Shown: piece by piece, positions 43,286-51,353 of the stretch
How positions within the stretch are numbered: position 1 is the first letter of the stretch
How the letters are laid out: every line of letters begins with the position of its first letter
NCBI RefSeq assembly: GCF_900115975.1
Contig: NZ_FOYM01000003.1
Coordinates: 102,064-166,063 of the forward strand
Source of the DNA: Desulfoscipio geothermicus DSM 3669
Lineage (GTDB): Bacteria; Bacillota; Desulfotomaculia; Desulfotomaculales; Desulfallaceae
Direction of reading: 5' to 3'
DNA length: 64,000 nt
Notes under the pieces: generated by a model
Told to the model about the DNA's origin: nothing
The model's input: the letters and a program-made list of their open reading frames with translations, nothing else
The model's database searches: none
Program-made: the position numbers and the translations under genes

Positions 43286-44007
43286 GAAACATATCATTTT
43301 TGAAATCTAAACCGATTCAATATTATAAAGGTATCCGCATAAAGGCGGATACCTTTTTGCATGATCAACTGGCCAATATTATTTGTTCCTTTTTGCCGAA
43401 AGGGTCGAATATTTTGGATTATGGTGCTGGTGAAGGCGCTTTTTCTCAACGTATTCATGATCTTGGATACAGAGTATTTGCAGTGGATATAGAACAAGAA
43501 AGTTTTAAGGCCAGTGTACCATTTGAACGACTGGATTTTAATAATAACTCTCAAATTATATCTTTCCAGCAAAAATACCTTGAATCATTTGATTTGGTCC
43601 TTGGAATTGAAGTTATTGAGCATGTTGAAAATCCCTGGCAGTTTATCCGAAACTTAAAAAGCCTGGTCAAGCCAGGAGGGTGGATATTAATTTCAACACC
43701 TAACGTAACATCATGGTACTCAAGGATAAATTTTTTCTTAAAAGGACGGTTTCATCAATTTGAAGACTATGACCGTCATTATGGACACATTAATCCGGTT
43801 ACCGAAGATGAATTAAGACTAATTTGCGAACAGTCCGGATTGCAGGTTAAACAAATACTTCCGGGAGGATGGTTGCCCAGGCTTTGGTTGAGTTGCTCTC
43901 CAAAAGCATTACTAATTAATTTGTTGGGTTTTTGGGGATCCTTCTTCATGAAAGGCCTTTATGAAGGCTGGTGCTTGATTGCATTAATTAAAAAACCCGG
44001 TGATTAA
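43282..44007 (+). CDS. Class I SAM-dependent methyltransferase (Methyltransf_23-like)
   Basis: 241 residues, ATGA overlap with the previous gene. Motif I ILDYGAGEGAFSQRI near residue 43, then VFAVDIEQESFKAS and LVLGIEVIEHVENPWQF with SLVKPGGWILISTPN. Probably modifies a sugar or lipid-linked intermediate. Confidence 0.85.
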   Translation: MRNISFLKSKPIQYYKGIRIKADTFLHDQLANIICSFLPKGSNILDYGAGEGAFSQRIHDLGYRVFAVDIEQESFKASVPFERLDFNNNSQIISFQQKYLESFDLVLGIEVIEHVENPWQFIRNLKSLVKPGGWILISTPNVTSWYSRINFFLKGRFHQFEDYDRHYGHINPVTEDELRLICEQSGLQVKQILPGGWLPRLWLSCSPKALLINLLGFWGSFFMKGLYEGWCLIALIKKPGD

Positions 44008-44022
44008 GCAGGCGATAATTAT

Positions 44023-45630
44023 ATGTCTGTTTTGAGAATTATTATTTTGAAAAATGCACTTCAAAAGCCTAAACCTTCTCCTCATTGCACTGTTATAACA
44101 TTTGAAGAACTTAAGAATTGGATTGTACGAGGGGTCTTTTTAAAACATCTTTTTTGCTATCAGGAGGTAAAACTGTTAACCTACCGTTTGGAGGTCTTAT
44201 CCAAGCCTTTTTTAACGGCACTATTAATACGCCTGTTAAGCCGAAGGGTTTGCTGCTTTGAAGATGAACAAGGGCGCTACCAGTCGATTACAATACCATT
44301 TCTTGTTAAACTATTTTGGCACTTAATAAGAGATTTGGTACAAAAATTTATCTCAATACATTGCATACACCGTGAAATCGAACAACTATCCGGTGAATAT
44401 TTTACCCGGGCATCTATATCTAAAGTCTTGGATTTACCGGCAACCCCGGTCTACCTGCGAACTGATTTATGGTTTGGCATCCGCTCGGGAGGATCCGTCG
44501 GGCATATTGCGGGAGTTTTAAACCACTTGGACGAGTTTACCGGAAAACCCGTTTTTTTATCCACTGATATCATCCCCACGGTCAGAAAAGATATAGAAAC
44601 CCATATTGTTTTACCGGACAACTCCGGCTGGGATTTTAAAGAACTCCCCGGCTTTTTCTATAATCAAACCTTGGAAAAAGCGGCCCGTAAACTTTTAGGC
44701 CATAAAAAAATTTCATTTATTTACCAGAGATACAGCGTCAACAATTACGCGGGTGTAAAGCTGGCGCAATTTTACAATGTCCCCTTCGTGCTGGAGTACA
44801 ACGGCTCGGAAATCTGGATCAACCGGCACTGGGGAAAACCGTTAAAACACGAGTCCTTATCCGAGCTTATTGAGTTCTTGAATCTCAAAGCAGCTGACGT
44901 TGTGGTGGTCGTCAGTCAACCGATGAAGGATGAATTAGTGGCGCGGGGTATTGACGCCGACAAAATCCTGGTTAATCCCAACGGCGTTGACCCGGAACGA
45001 TATTCGCCCGGTGTGGATGGTTCCGCTGTACGCCGGCGATATAATTTGGCCGGCCAAACAGTGATTGGTTTTATCGGCACATTTGGCAGGTGGCACGGGG
45101 CGGAGGTGCTGGCGGAAGCCTTTGGACGCCTGCTCCGGGAGTTTCCGGTGTATCGAAGGCAGGTACGGCTTCTCATGATCGGGGACGGGCCAGCGATGCC
45201 GCGGGTAATAGATATTGTTAAAAAGTTCAATATAACGGATGCCTGTATCCTCACCGGGCTCATTCCCCAGGAAGAAGGACCGGCTCACCTGGCGGCCTGC
45301 GACATCCTGGCTTCTCCCCACGTGCCCAATCCCGACGGCACGCCTTTTTTTGGCTCGCCCACGAAATTATTCGAGTACATGGCAATGGGCAAAGGGATCG
45401 TGGCGTCAGACCTGGAGCAAATCGGCGAGGTGCTCAAGCACAATCATACCGCCTGGCTGGTTAAGCCGGGAGATGTGGGAGCGCTCATGCTGGGCTTAAA
45501 AACGCTGCTGGATGATAAACAACTCAGGGACAGACTGGGTCGGAATGCCAGGCATGAGGTGGTGAACAGATATACATGGAGGGAACACACTAGGAGGATT
45601 ATCAATTGGCTAAACAAACATTGCGATTAA
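44023..45630 (+). CDS. Glycosyltransferase family 4-like with N-terminal extension
   Basis: 535 residues. The GT4 donor domain is clear (VIGFIGTFGRWHGAEVLAEA, SPTKLFEYMAMGKGIVASDL). About 130 residues precede the GT-B fold and include basic and hydrophobic helices (LIRLLSRRVCCFE, IPFLVKLFWHLIRDL), perhaps membrane association. GC content rises part way through, near 44.5 kb, so the gene may itself straddle a recombination join. Confidence 0.87.
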   Translation: MSVLRIIILKNALQKPKPSPHCTVITFEELKNWIVRGVFLKHLFCYQEVKLLTYRLEVLSKPFLTALLIRLLSRRVCCFEDEQGRYQSITIPFLVKLFWHLIRDLVQKFISIHCIHREIEQLSGEYFTRASISKVLDLPATPVYLRTDLWFGIRSGGSVGHIAGVLNHLDEFTGKPVFLSTDIIPTVRKDIETHIVLPDNSGWDFKELPGFFYNQTLEKAARKLLGHKKISFIYQRYSVNNYAGVKLAQFYNVPFVLEYNGSEIWINRHWGKPLKHESLSELIEFLNLKAADVVVVVSQPMKDELVARGIDADKILVNPNGVDPERYSPGVDGSAVRRRYNLAGQTVIGFIGTFGRWHGAEVLAEAFGRLLREFPVYRRQVRLLMIGDGPAMPRVIDIVKKFNITDACILTGLIPQEEGPAHLAACDILASPHVPNPDGTPFFGSPTKLFEYMAMGKGIVASDLEQIGEVLKHNHTAWLVKPGDVGALMLGLKTLLDDKQLRDRLGRNARHEVVNRYTWREHTRRIINWLNKHCD

Positions 45631-46529
45631 AATATTTAACCGGTATTTTTTTGCTCTTGATCTTTTCAGTTTCATTATTGGATGCCTGGGGTCTTCATAC
45701 TCTCGAAAAATATGGGGTTTTTGCTCGCTTTCATGCAGTTGACACCCGTACTTTTGACGAACTCGGGCGCAGCCAACCGCTAACAAGTTATTCGGATGCA
45801 ATCTGGTTCAGGCAAGAGTTAGCCGGGGCCGGTCTTAATCATGGCAGCGATGAGCAACAGGTTGTCCAGGTAATGAAATGGATTATGAACCAAGTTAACA
45901 AAGCAGATGTGTCATCTCCCGGGTCAGCCCGGGAAGCCCTGCAATTGGCCAGAAACGGTGAAGGCCTTTCTTGTGGTGCCATGAGCCAAATATTTGGAGA
46001 GGCTTTAAATTCACTTGGCTTTCAAACCAGACAAATTCAACTGGTCCGCAGTCTATTAAATAATAAGGATACTCATGTAACTACTGAAGTATTAATAGGC
46101 GGAAAGTGGGTCATATTTGATCCTACTTTCAACGTTAGTTATAAAAAGAATGGTACACTGATTGGTGTTCAGGAAATACGAAAAGCACTATTGGATGGAA
46201 CTGCATCCGATATTAAGCCCTGTTTTTATGGTGAAGTAGCTTACCCTGCAAGACTGGAAGCTTATTACTTAAATTGGTTGCCACTATATAACAATTTATT
46301 CATTTACGAGCAAAGAAATACGGAGTTGTGGTCTAAGCTCCCGCCTTTTCGTTACTTGTTTGGACCTAGAATTTATTATCTTGAAGAAAATTCAAAGGGA
46401 TTGTGGTATTTCGAGTTAGAGGAAAAGGTATATTTTGTGTTTGTAGTTTTGTTACCTGTTATTACCTGTATTTTATTTTTGGTTTTAATATTAATTTTAT
46501 TTATTTATTCAATTGGAAGAAAGGGGTAA
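45606..46529 (+). CDS. Transglutaminase-like membrane protein
   Basis: 307 residues, TTG start overlapping the previous gene by 25 bp, with AGGAGG upstream. One N-terminal membrane segment (YLTGIFLLLIFSVSLLDAWG) and one at the C-terminus (VFVVLLPVITCILFLVLILI). The external middle has a Cys-His-Asp arrangement like transglutaminase/papain-type domains: GLSCGAMSQIFGEALNSLGF, THVTTEVLIGGKW and FDPTFN. Function unknown; perhaps cross-linking or transfer on the outer surface. Unusual in a polysaccharide locus. Confidence 0.7.
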   Translation: MAKQTLRLKYLTGIFLLLIFSVSLLDAWGLHTLEKYGVFARFHAVDTRTFDELGRSQPLTSYSDAIWFRQELAGAGLNHGSDEQQVVQVMKWIMNQVNKADVSSPGSAREALQLARNGEGLSCGAMSQIFGEALNSLGFQTRQIQLVRSLLNNKDTHVTTEVLIGGKWVIFDPTFNVSYKKNGTLIGVQEIRKALLDGTASDIKPCFYGEVAYPARLEAYYLNWLPLYNNLFIYEQRNTELWSKLPPFRYLFGPRIYYLEENSKGLWYFELEEKVYFVFVVLLPVITCILFLVLILILFIYSIGRKG

Positions 46530-46542
46530 ATTATTATCGCAT

Positions 46543-47658
46543 ATGAATTTAAAAACATTCAAATACTCTTATGATTTATTAAGCAGTGACAAAATTCGCA
46601 CATCATTCTTGAAAATTATGGAAACATTTAATATCCCTAAAGATATCGTAAGATTGGATACAAATGATTTATGCAACATAGAATGTATTTTTTGTTCCAA
46701 CAAACCACAGAAATGCACTCCTGACCATTTAATGTCATTTCAAAAATTTAAAGTATTAATTGATAAAATACACAAAACAACCAGAATGTTATATCTTTCT
46801 TGCAGCTATGAACCATTAATGACTCCCAATTTCGGGGAGTATATTGCTTATGCCAAGTCTAAAGGAATCCCGTTTATTTCTTTTGCTACAAACGCTCTCT
46901 TATTAGATAAAAATAATTTAATTCATCAGCTGGTAAACCATCAAATCAATGAACTAATTATATCTTTTAATGGATTTAACAGAGCGGATTATAATCGAAT
47001 TATGTTCCGGTCAAGTTATGACAAGGTAATTAAAAACCTCCAAGAACTTAAAGAATATAAAGAAATAAGAGGCTCAACATTCCCTAAAATTAGGTTAAAT
47101 ACAATATTACTAAAATCAAATATAGTCAACTTTGATAAAATAGTTAAATTTATAGTCGACTATAATATTGATACAGTACAATACAGGCCGCTGATCACCC
47201 GGGATACACCGGAACCGGCTGCTAACCGGGAAAAAATGAATACCCTGGAGCAACCACAAAACAATCCAGACGAGGTTAACCGGGAGAAGATCAGCAATTT
47301 CAGCGAGGAAGAGCTTGAATATATATTAAAAGATATTAACAGCTATTCCAAAAAGCTTTCAGAACTGGGAAAAAGAATTATCATTCCTATAGACCTGTTA
47401 AATAAAAACAAGTTAACTGGTCGGGATAAACAACCTGGCAGCAAAACCAGTTGTTGTATCCCGTTTTTTTGTTACTGGATTAATTATCGCGGAAAGGTTA
47501 GTGTTTGCTGTTCCGATGCTGATTCGATTATCGGTAATATATTCACCGATACCATGGAGAAAATGAAAGAAAAACGAAACACGTTCAGGAAAAAAGCGTT
47601 ATCCGGCAAGTGTGGCATGAATTGTTCAACCAATATAGATTCTTCTACAATAATTTAA
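46543..47658 (+). CDS. Radical-SAM/SPASM-like protein in polysaccharide locus
   Basis: 371 residues from ATG 46543; a TTG at 46513 is a possible earlier start and neither has an ideal ribosome site. LCNIECIFCSNKPQ gives the CxxxCxxC radical-SAM motif near residue 48. The C-terminal part has CCIPFFCYWINYRGKVSVCC and later GKCGMNC, a SPASM-like set of cysteines. Substrate unknown; no candidate peptide precursor is seen nearby, so a sugar or the adjacent transglutaminase-like protein are the guesses. Confidence 0.8.
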   Translation: MNLKTFKYSYDLLSSDKIRTSFLKIMETFNIPKDIVRLDTNDLCNIECIFCSNKPQKCTPDHLMSFQKFKVLIDKIHKTTRMLYLSCSYEPLMTPNFGEYIAYAKSKGIPFISFATNALLLDKNNLIHQLVNHQINELIISFNGFNRADYNRIMFRSSYDKVIKNLQELKEYKEIRGSTFPKIRLNTILLKSNIVNFDKIVKFIVDYNIDTVQYRPLITRDTPEPAANREKMNTLEQPQNNPDEVNREKISNFSEEELEYILKDINSYSKKLSELGKRIIIPIDLLNKNKLTGRDKQPGSKTSCCIPFFCYWINYRGKVSVCCSDADSIIGNIFTDTMEKMKEKRNTFRKKALSGKCGMNCSTNIDSSTII

Positions 47659-47704
47659 TAATTGCCGGCCCCGCCTGTTTAACTTGTTTTTCGGGATTGA
47701 TCCT

Positions 47705-50002
47705 ATGAGACTAACTTATTACCTTCAGCGGGCCAGGAATCTTCCCCCGCATATGGTCATAATAAAAGCAATGAGCAAGGCCTGGAAACGGGCAACGCTT
47801 TTATACCGGCGCCGGCGCGATGCCAGGCACTCAACTTACGTAAAAAATGCCCCCTTCCCTCCGGGCAGACTGAACAATTATTTTGGCGCCGTACCCCTGG
47901 GTATATTACGGTCGCACGCCGGACAGATCGCAGCGCTGGCCGGGCATTACCTGGAACACCGCTTCGATCTGCTTGGTTCGGGCTGGGTGCAGGTGAAGCA
48001 CGGCATGCATTGCCGCGGTTTGGAAGGTTACCGGTATGCAATGGGCTCCCCTGTACATCCGGACAGCTACGGCAAGTGGTTGGACGGGAAAATTAATCGC
48101 GCCAACGTAGCCGAATCCCGGCGAATCTGGCGTGTGGTGGACGGGGATTACGTCCCTATTGATTGGCATTTGGATTTTAAATCCGGCTACCGCTGGTCCG
48201 AAGATACCTGGTATCTTGATATTGCCTACGGGCATAAACCGGGCGTGGATATCAAGGTACCGTGGGAACTGGCACGCATGCAGCATCTGCCGCAACTGGC
48301 CTGGGCCTGTGCCATGGCAAAGGATGGGCAGGTTGGTTTTGCGCCCGCCCGGGTTTATGCCCGTGAGTTTCGCAACCAGGTCCTGGATTTTATCGCCACC
48401 AACCCGCCCCGTTACGGAGTAAATTGGTGCTGCACCATGGATGTAGCGATCAGGATAACCAACTGGCTGGTTGCCTATGACCTTTTCCGGGTACAGGGAG
48501 TGGAGTTTGATGCAAAATTTATGAACGTATTTATGCGCAGTGTATATGAACACGGCCGGCATATCGCAACACATTTGGAATGGAGTCCAGAGCTGCGCGG
48601 CAACCACTACCTCGCCGATATTGTCGGCCTGTTGTTCGCGGCGGCCTACCTGCCCCGCAATCCGGAAACCGATACTTGGCTGGCCTTTGCGGTTCAGGAA
48701 TTGATCAGCGAGGTAAACCTGCAGTTTTACCCGGACGGCACAAACTTTGAAGCATCAACTTGTTATCACCGTCTGGCCGCGGAACTGGTTGTATACGCCA
48801 CTGCGCTGGTGCTGGGCCTGCCGGACGAGAAACGAGCCGCGCTCAGGGAATATAACCACCACTTGCTTACGGTCCGCCCCGGACTTAAGCCCGGTCCGGT
48901 TCCCCTCTATCCTTTGCCGGGCAGTAACCGCCTTGCCCCCTTCCCGGCTTGGTACATTGAGCGGCTGGAAAAGATGGCCGAGTTTGCCATGCACATCACC
49001 AAGCCCAACGGGCATGTTCCCCAGATCGGCGACAACGACAGCGGCCAACTGCTCAAACTCCAACCGGTTTACCGGAAAATGACCGTGGCCGAGGCCAGGG
49101 CCAGGTATGCAAATTTGGACGGTTACACCGATTTGCCCGGCCAGGCTGTTTACTGGGATGAAGATCACCTGGATCACCGCCACCTGGTGGCCGCTGTTAA
49201 CGGCCTGCTGGGGCGGGAGGATTTAGCGGCCTTTGCGGGCGATGACCGGCTGGAGACCGGTCTTGTGCACCACTTGGCGGGCGATGACCGGCTGGAGACC
49301 GGTCTTGTGCACCACCTGGCCGGCGGTACTCGCCTGGCATCTTACTGCCTTGGCGGTGAACTTGCGGGCGCCGAACGGGCGCGCATCGGAACAAGGAAAG
49401 ACTGGTTGAGATTGAAGTCCAGGTTTAATTCACTGACCGGGGAGCAGCAGCGGGTTGTGGAAATTCCGGTACCCGGCAGCAACCTGCTCAAAGATCTAAA
49501 GCTTTATGCCTATCGCAATTTCGGATTGTATATTTTCCGTTCCAGGCGCCTTTACCTGGCGGTGCGCTGCGGGCCCATCGGTCAAAACGGCAATGGCGGC
49601 CACGCCCACAATGACCAGCTGGCCGTCGAATTGAACGTGGACGGCGAAGATTGGATCGCCGACCCGGGCACGTACCTTTACACGCCATTGCCCGCGCGGC
49701 GCAATGAATACCGTTCAGCGAAAGCACATTTTGTGCCGCTGGCCAAGGGACGGAGGGAACCGGGACGGTTGGACCGGGGATTGTTTACATTGGGCAATGA
49801 AGCAAAAGCAAAGTGTTTATATTTTGGCGGAAAGGGGTTTATTGGCATGCACTGGGGCTACGGGGACCCTGTTTACCGGGTGGTGCAGTTAATGGAACAC
49901 GGGATACGGATTATGGATTATACCGGGGAAGGCAGCTTTTGTTGCAGTACCAATACCACAATTCCTTCATTATCCCCCGGTTATGGTATCCGGCATGGAT
50001 AA
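47705..50002 (+). CDS. Heparinase II/III-like polysaccharide lyase
   Basis: 765 residues from ATG 47705. An N-terminal (alpha/alpha) toroid (RGNHYLADIVGLLFAAAYLP, FYPDGTNFEASTCYHRLAAE) is followed by the heparinase II/III signature GQNGNGGHAHNDQLAVEL and DWIADPGTYLYT. Usually such enzymes cleave uronic-acid chains by elimination; in synthesis loci they may trim or edit the polymer. A perfect 42-bp tandem duplication lies at 49235-49318. GC-rich compared with the gene before it. Confidence 0.85.
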   Translation: MRLTYYLQRARNLPPHMVIIKAMSKAWKRATLLYRRRRDARHSTYVKNAPFPPGRLNNYFGAVPLGILRSHAGQIAALAGHYLEHRFDLLGSGWVQVKHGMHCRGLEGYRYAMGSPVHPDSYGKWLDGKINRANVAESRRIWRVVDGDYVPIDWHLDFKSGYRWSEDTWYLDIAYGHKPGVDIKVPWELARMQHLPQLAWACAMAKDGQVGFAPARVYAREFRNQVLDFIATNPPRYGVNWCCTMDVAIRITNWLVAYDLFRVQGVEFDAKFMNVFMRSVYEHGRHIATHLEWSPELRGNHYLADIVGLLFAAAYLPRNPETDTWLAFAVQELISEVNLQFYPDGTNFEASTCYHRLAAELVVYATALVLGLPDEKRAALREYNHHLLTVRPGLKPGPVPLYPLPGSNRLAPFPAWYIERLEKMAEFAMHITKPNGHVPQIGDNDSGQLLKLQPVYRKMTVAEARARYANLDGYTDLPGQAVYWDEDHLDHRHLVAAVNGLLGREDLAAFAGDDRLETGLVHHLAGDDRLETGLVHHLAGGTRLASYCLGGELAGAERARIGTRKDWLRLKSRFNSLTGEQQRVVEIPVPGSNLLKDLKLYAYRNFGLYIFRSRRLYLAVRCGPIGQNGNGGHAHNDQLAVELNVDGEDWIADPGTYLYTPLPARRNEYRSAKAHFVPLAKGRREPGRLDRGLFTLGNEAKAKCLYFGGKGFIGMHWGYGDPVYRVVQLMEHGIRIMDYTGEGSFCCSTNTTIPSLSPGYGIRHG
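49235..49318 (+). repeat. 42-bp tandem duplication inside heparinase-like gene
   Basis: Two adjacent copies (49235-49276 and 49277-49318) differ by one base and encode AGDDRLETGLVHHL twice. The frame is kept. The near-identity points to recent slippage or unequal recombination. Confidence 0.95.
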
Positions 50003-51335
50003 AATCGTTCCACGCCCTCCATCAACGACCGGGTCCCTGTTTAAAACAACCGGGAATACAAAAGTCAGCGCATTTTTGTTGATGTATGTGGCACTCATGT
50101 TTGGGAATGCGCTGGATGCCTATAACCTCGGCCCCATACCGGTTCAATGGCTGGCGCAACTCGGAACGATTGCCGCCGTTTTGTTCCTCGGGTACACCCG
50201 CAAGCTTTATATTGTACCGGGAAGTCAAGTGTTGATGTGGTTCTTGTTATGGGCGCTGCTGGTTACAACTTTCAATAGTGCAATTAACGACTATAAAAGC
50301 TTAATGCCACCCCTGGCAACCACACCTTACATGGTTTTTATTTCCTTGCGGTTTTTATCAATATTGTCTTTTATTTCAACTTTATGCCTGGCCTACTGGC
50401 TGCTGGTAAAGGGTTACCGGGACTCGGTCATTAAGTGGACGGTAATCATTGGAACCATCGTTTCCATTGTGGCAATTTATATCTATATAGCCCAGATCTA
50501 CGGTCTTCCGGAACTTCCCCGGAACCGAATCAGCACTGGTGGGGTAACAGCTGGAGAAGGCCAGCCGGTGGTTTTCACTTATGCTTTCCACCGGGCTCTG
50601 GGCACTTTCCGTGAGCCCAGTCACCTGGCGGAATGGCTGGTTGTACCCTTTTTTTTAAGTTTAATATACCGCCAAAGTGTGCTACACAATATCCATACTA
50701 TTCTCATAGGCACAGCTATTCTTCTCACCGGTAGCTTGACCGGCATTTTAGGGTCCGCACTGGGATTTGTCGGGGCAATTTTTATTTTCAACCCATTCAA
50801 GCTTAATAACCTGAAAACTTTATTGCGTTTTGCTATAATAGTTTTACTGGCCCTGGTTATTTTTAACAATATTGTTGTAAGCTACGGAACTGGAGAAATA
50901 AATTTATTCCAAGTAATTGGAGACCGGTTAACTCCGATTTTCTTTGAAGGGGGAATGAAAGAGTCTAATAGAAGTTACATCTATGAATATGTTGCCAATA
51001 CTTCAATTCCGCTGTTTGGTTCAGGACTTGGAAATGCAAATATTCTTCTTAGCCAGTATTTGGGAGTCGAGGTTATAGCCAGCTTTCTCAGCTTGTATTT
51101 TAACATTGTGTTTTCGTCAGGTGTTTTGGGGTTGGCTTTACTTTTCCTTTTTTTCTTTCGCCCCGTAGTTAAAATATTAGTAATTAAAAAGCTTCGGCAA
51201 AGCAAAAAAATTTTGTTGATACTTGCCGCTTACCTGGCGTGGTTAATCATGCTGGCGGTTCAGGCAGAAGAATTACCAATGATGTTTGCAGTGGCCTGTG
51301 CCCTGTTGGCCCATGAAATCTATAGACATGAATAA
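49983..51335 (+). CDS. O-antigen ligase/polymerase-like membrane protein (Wzy-like)
   Basis: 450 residues; ATG at 49983 overlaps the previous gene by 20 bp, ATG 49995 is an alternative. At least ten hydrophobic spans, with a large loop carrying TYAFHRALGTFREPSHLAEW and a later FGSGLGNANILLS. This layout resembles Wzy polymerases, and the loop HRALGTFREPSH is typical of the O-antigen ligase/polymerase group. Wzy joins repeat units outside the membrane. Confidence 0.8.
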   Translation: MVSGMDKIVPRPPSTTGSLFKTTGNTKVSAFLLMYVALMFGNALDAYNLGPIPVQWLAQLGTIAAVLFLGYTRKLYIVPGSQVLMWFLLWALLVTTFNSAINDYKSLMPPLATTPYMVFISLRFLSILSFISTLCLAYWLLVKGYRDSVIKWTVIIGTIVSIVAIYIYIAQIYGLPELPRNRISTGGVTAGEGQPVVFTYAFHRALGTFREPSHLAEWLVVPFFLSLIYRQSVLHNIHTILIGTAILLTGSLTGILGSALGFVGAIFIFNPFKLNNLKTLLRFAIIVLLALVIFNNIVVSYGTGEINLFQVIGDRLTPIFFEGGMKESNRSYIYEYVANTSIPLFGSGLGNANILLSQYLGVEVIASFLSLYFNIVFSSGVLGLALLFLFFFRPVVKILVIKKLRQSKKILLILAAYLAWLIMLAVQAEELPMMFAVACALLAHEIYRHE

Positions 51336-51353
51336 GTCAGAGTGTGAAAACTT

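Noticed and set aside
47906..48607. Minus-strand frame opposite the heparinase-like gene
   Set aside because: Shadow of a clear coding gene with no support of its own.
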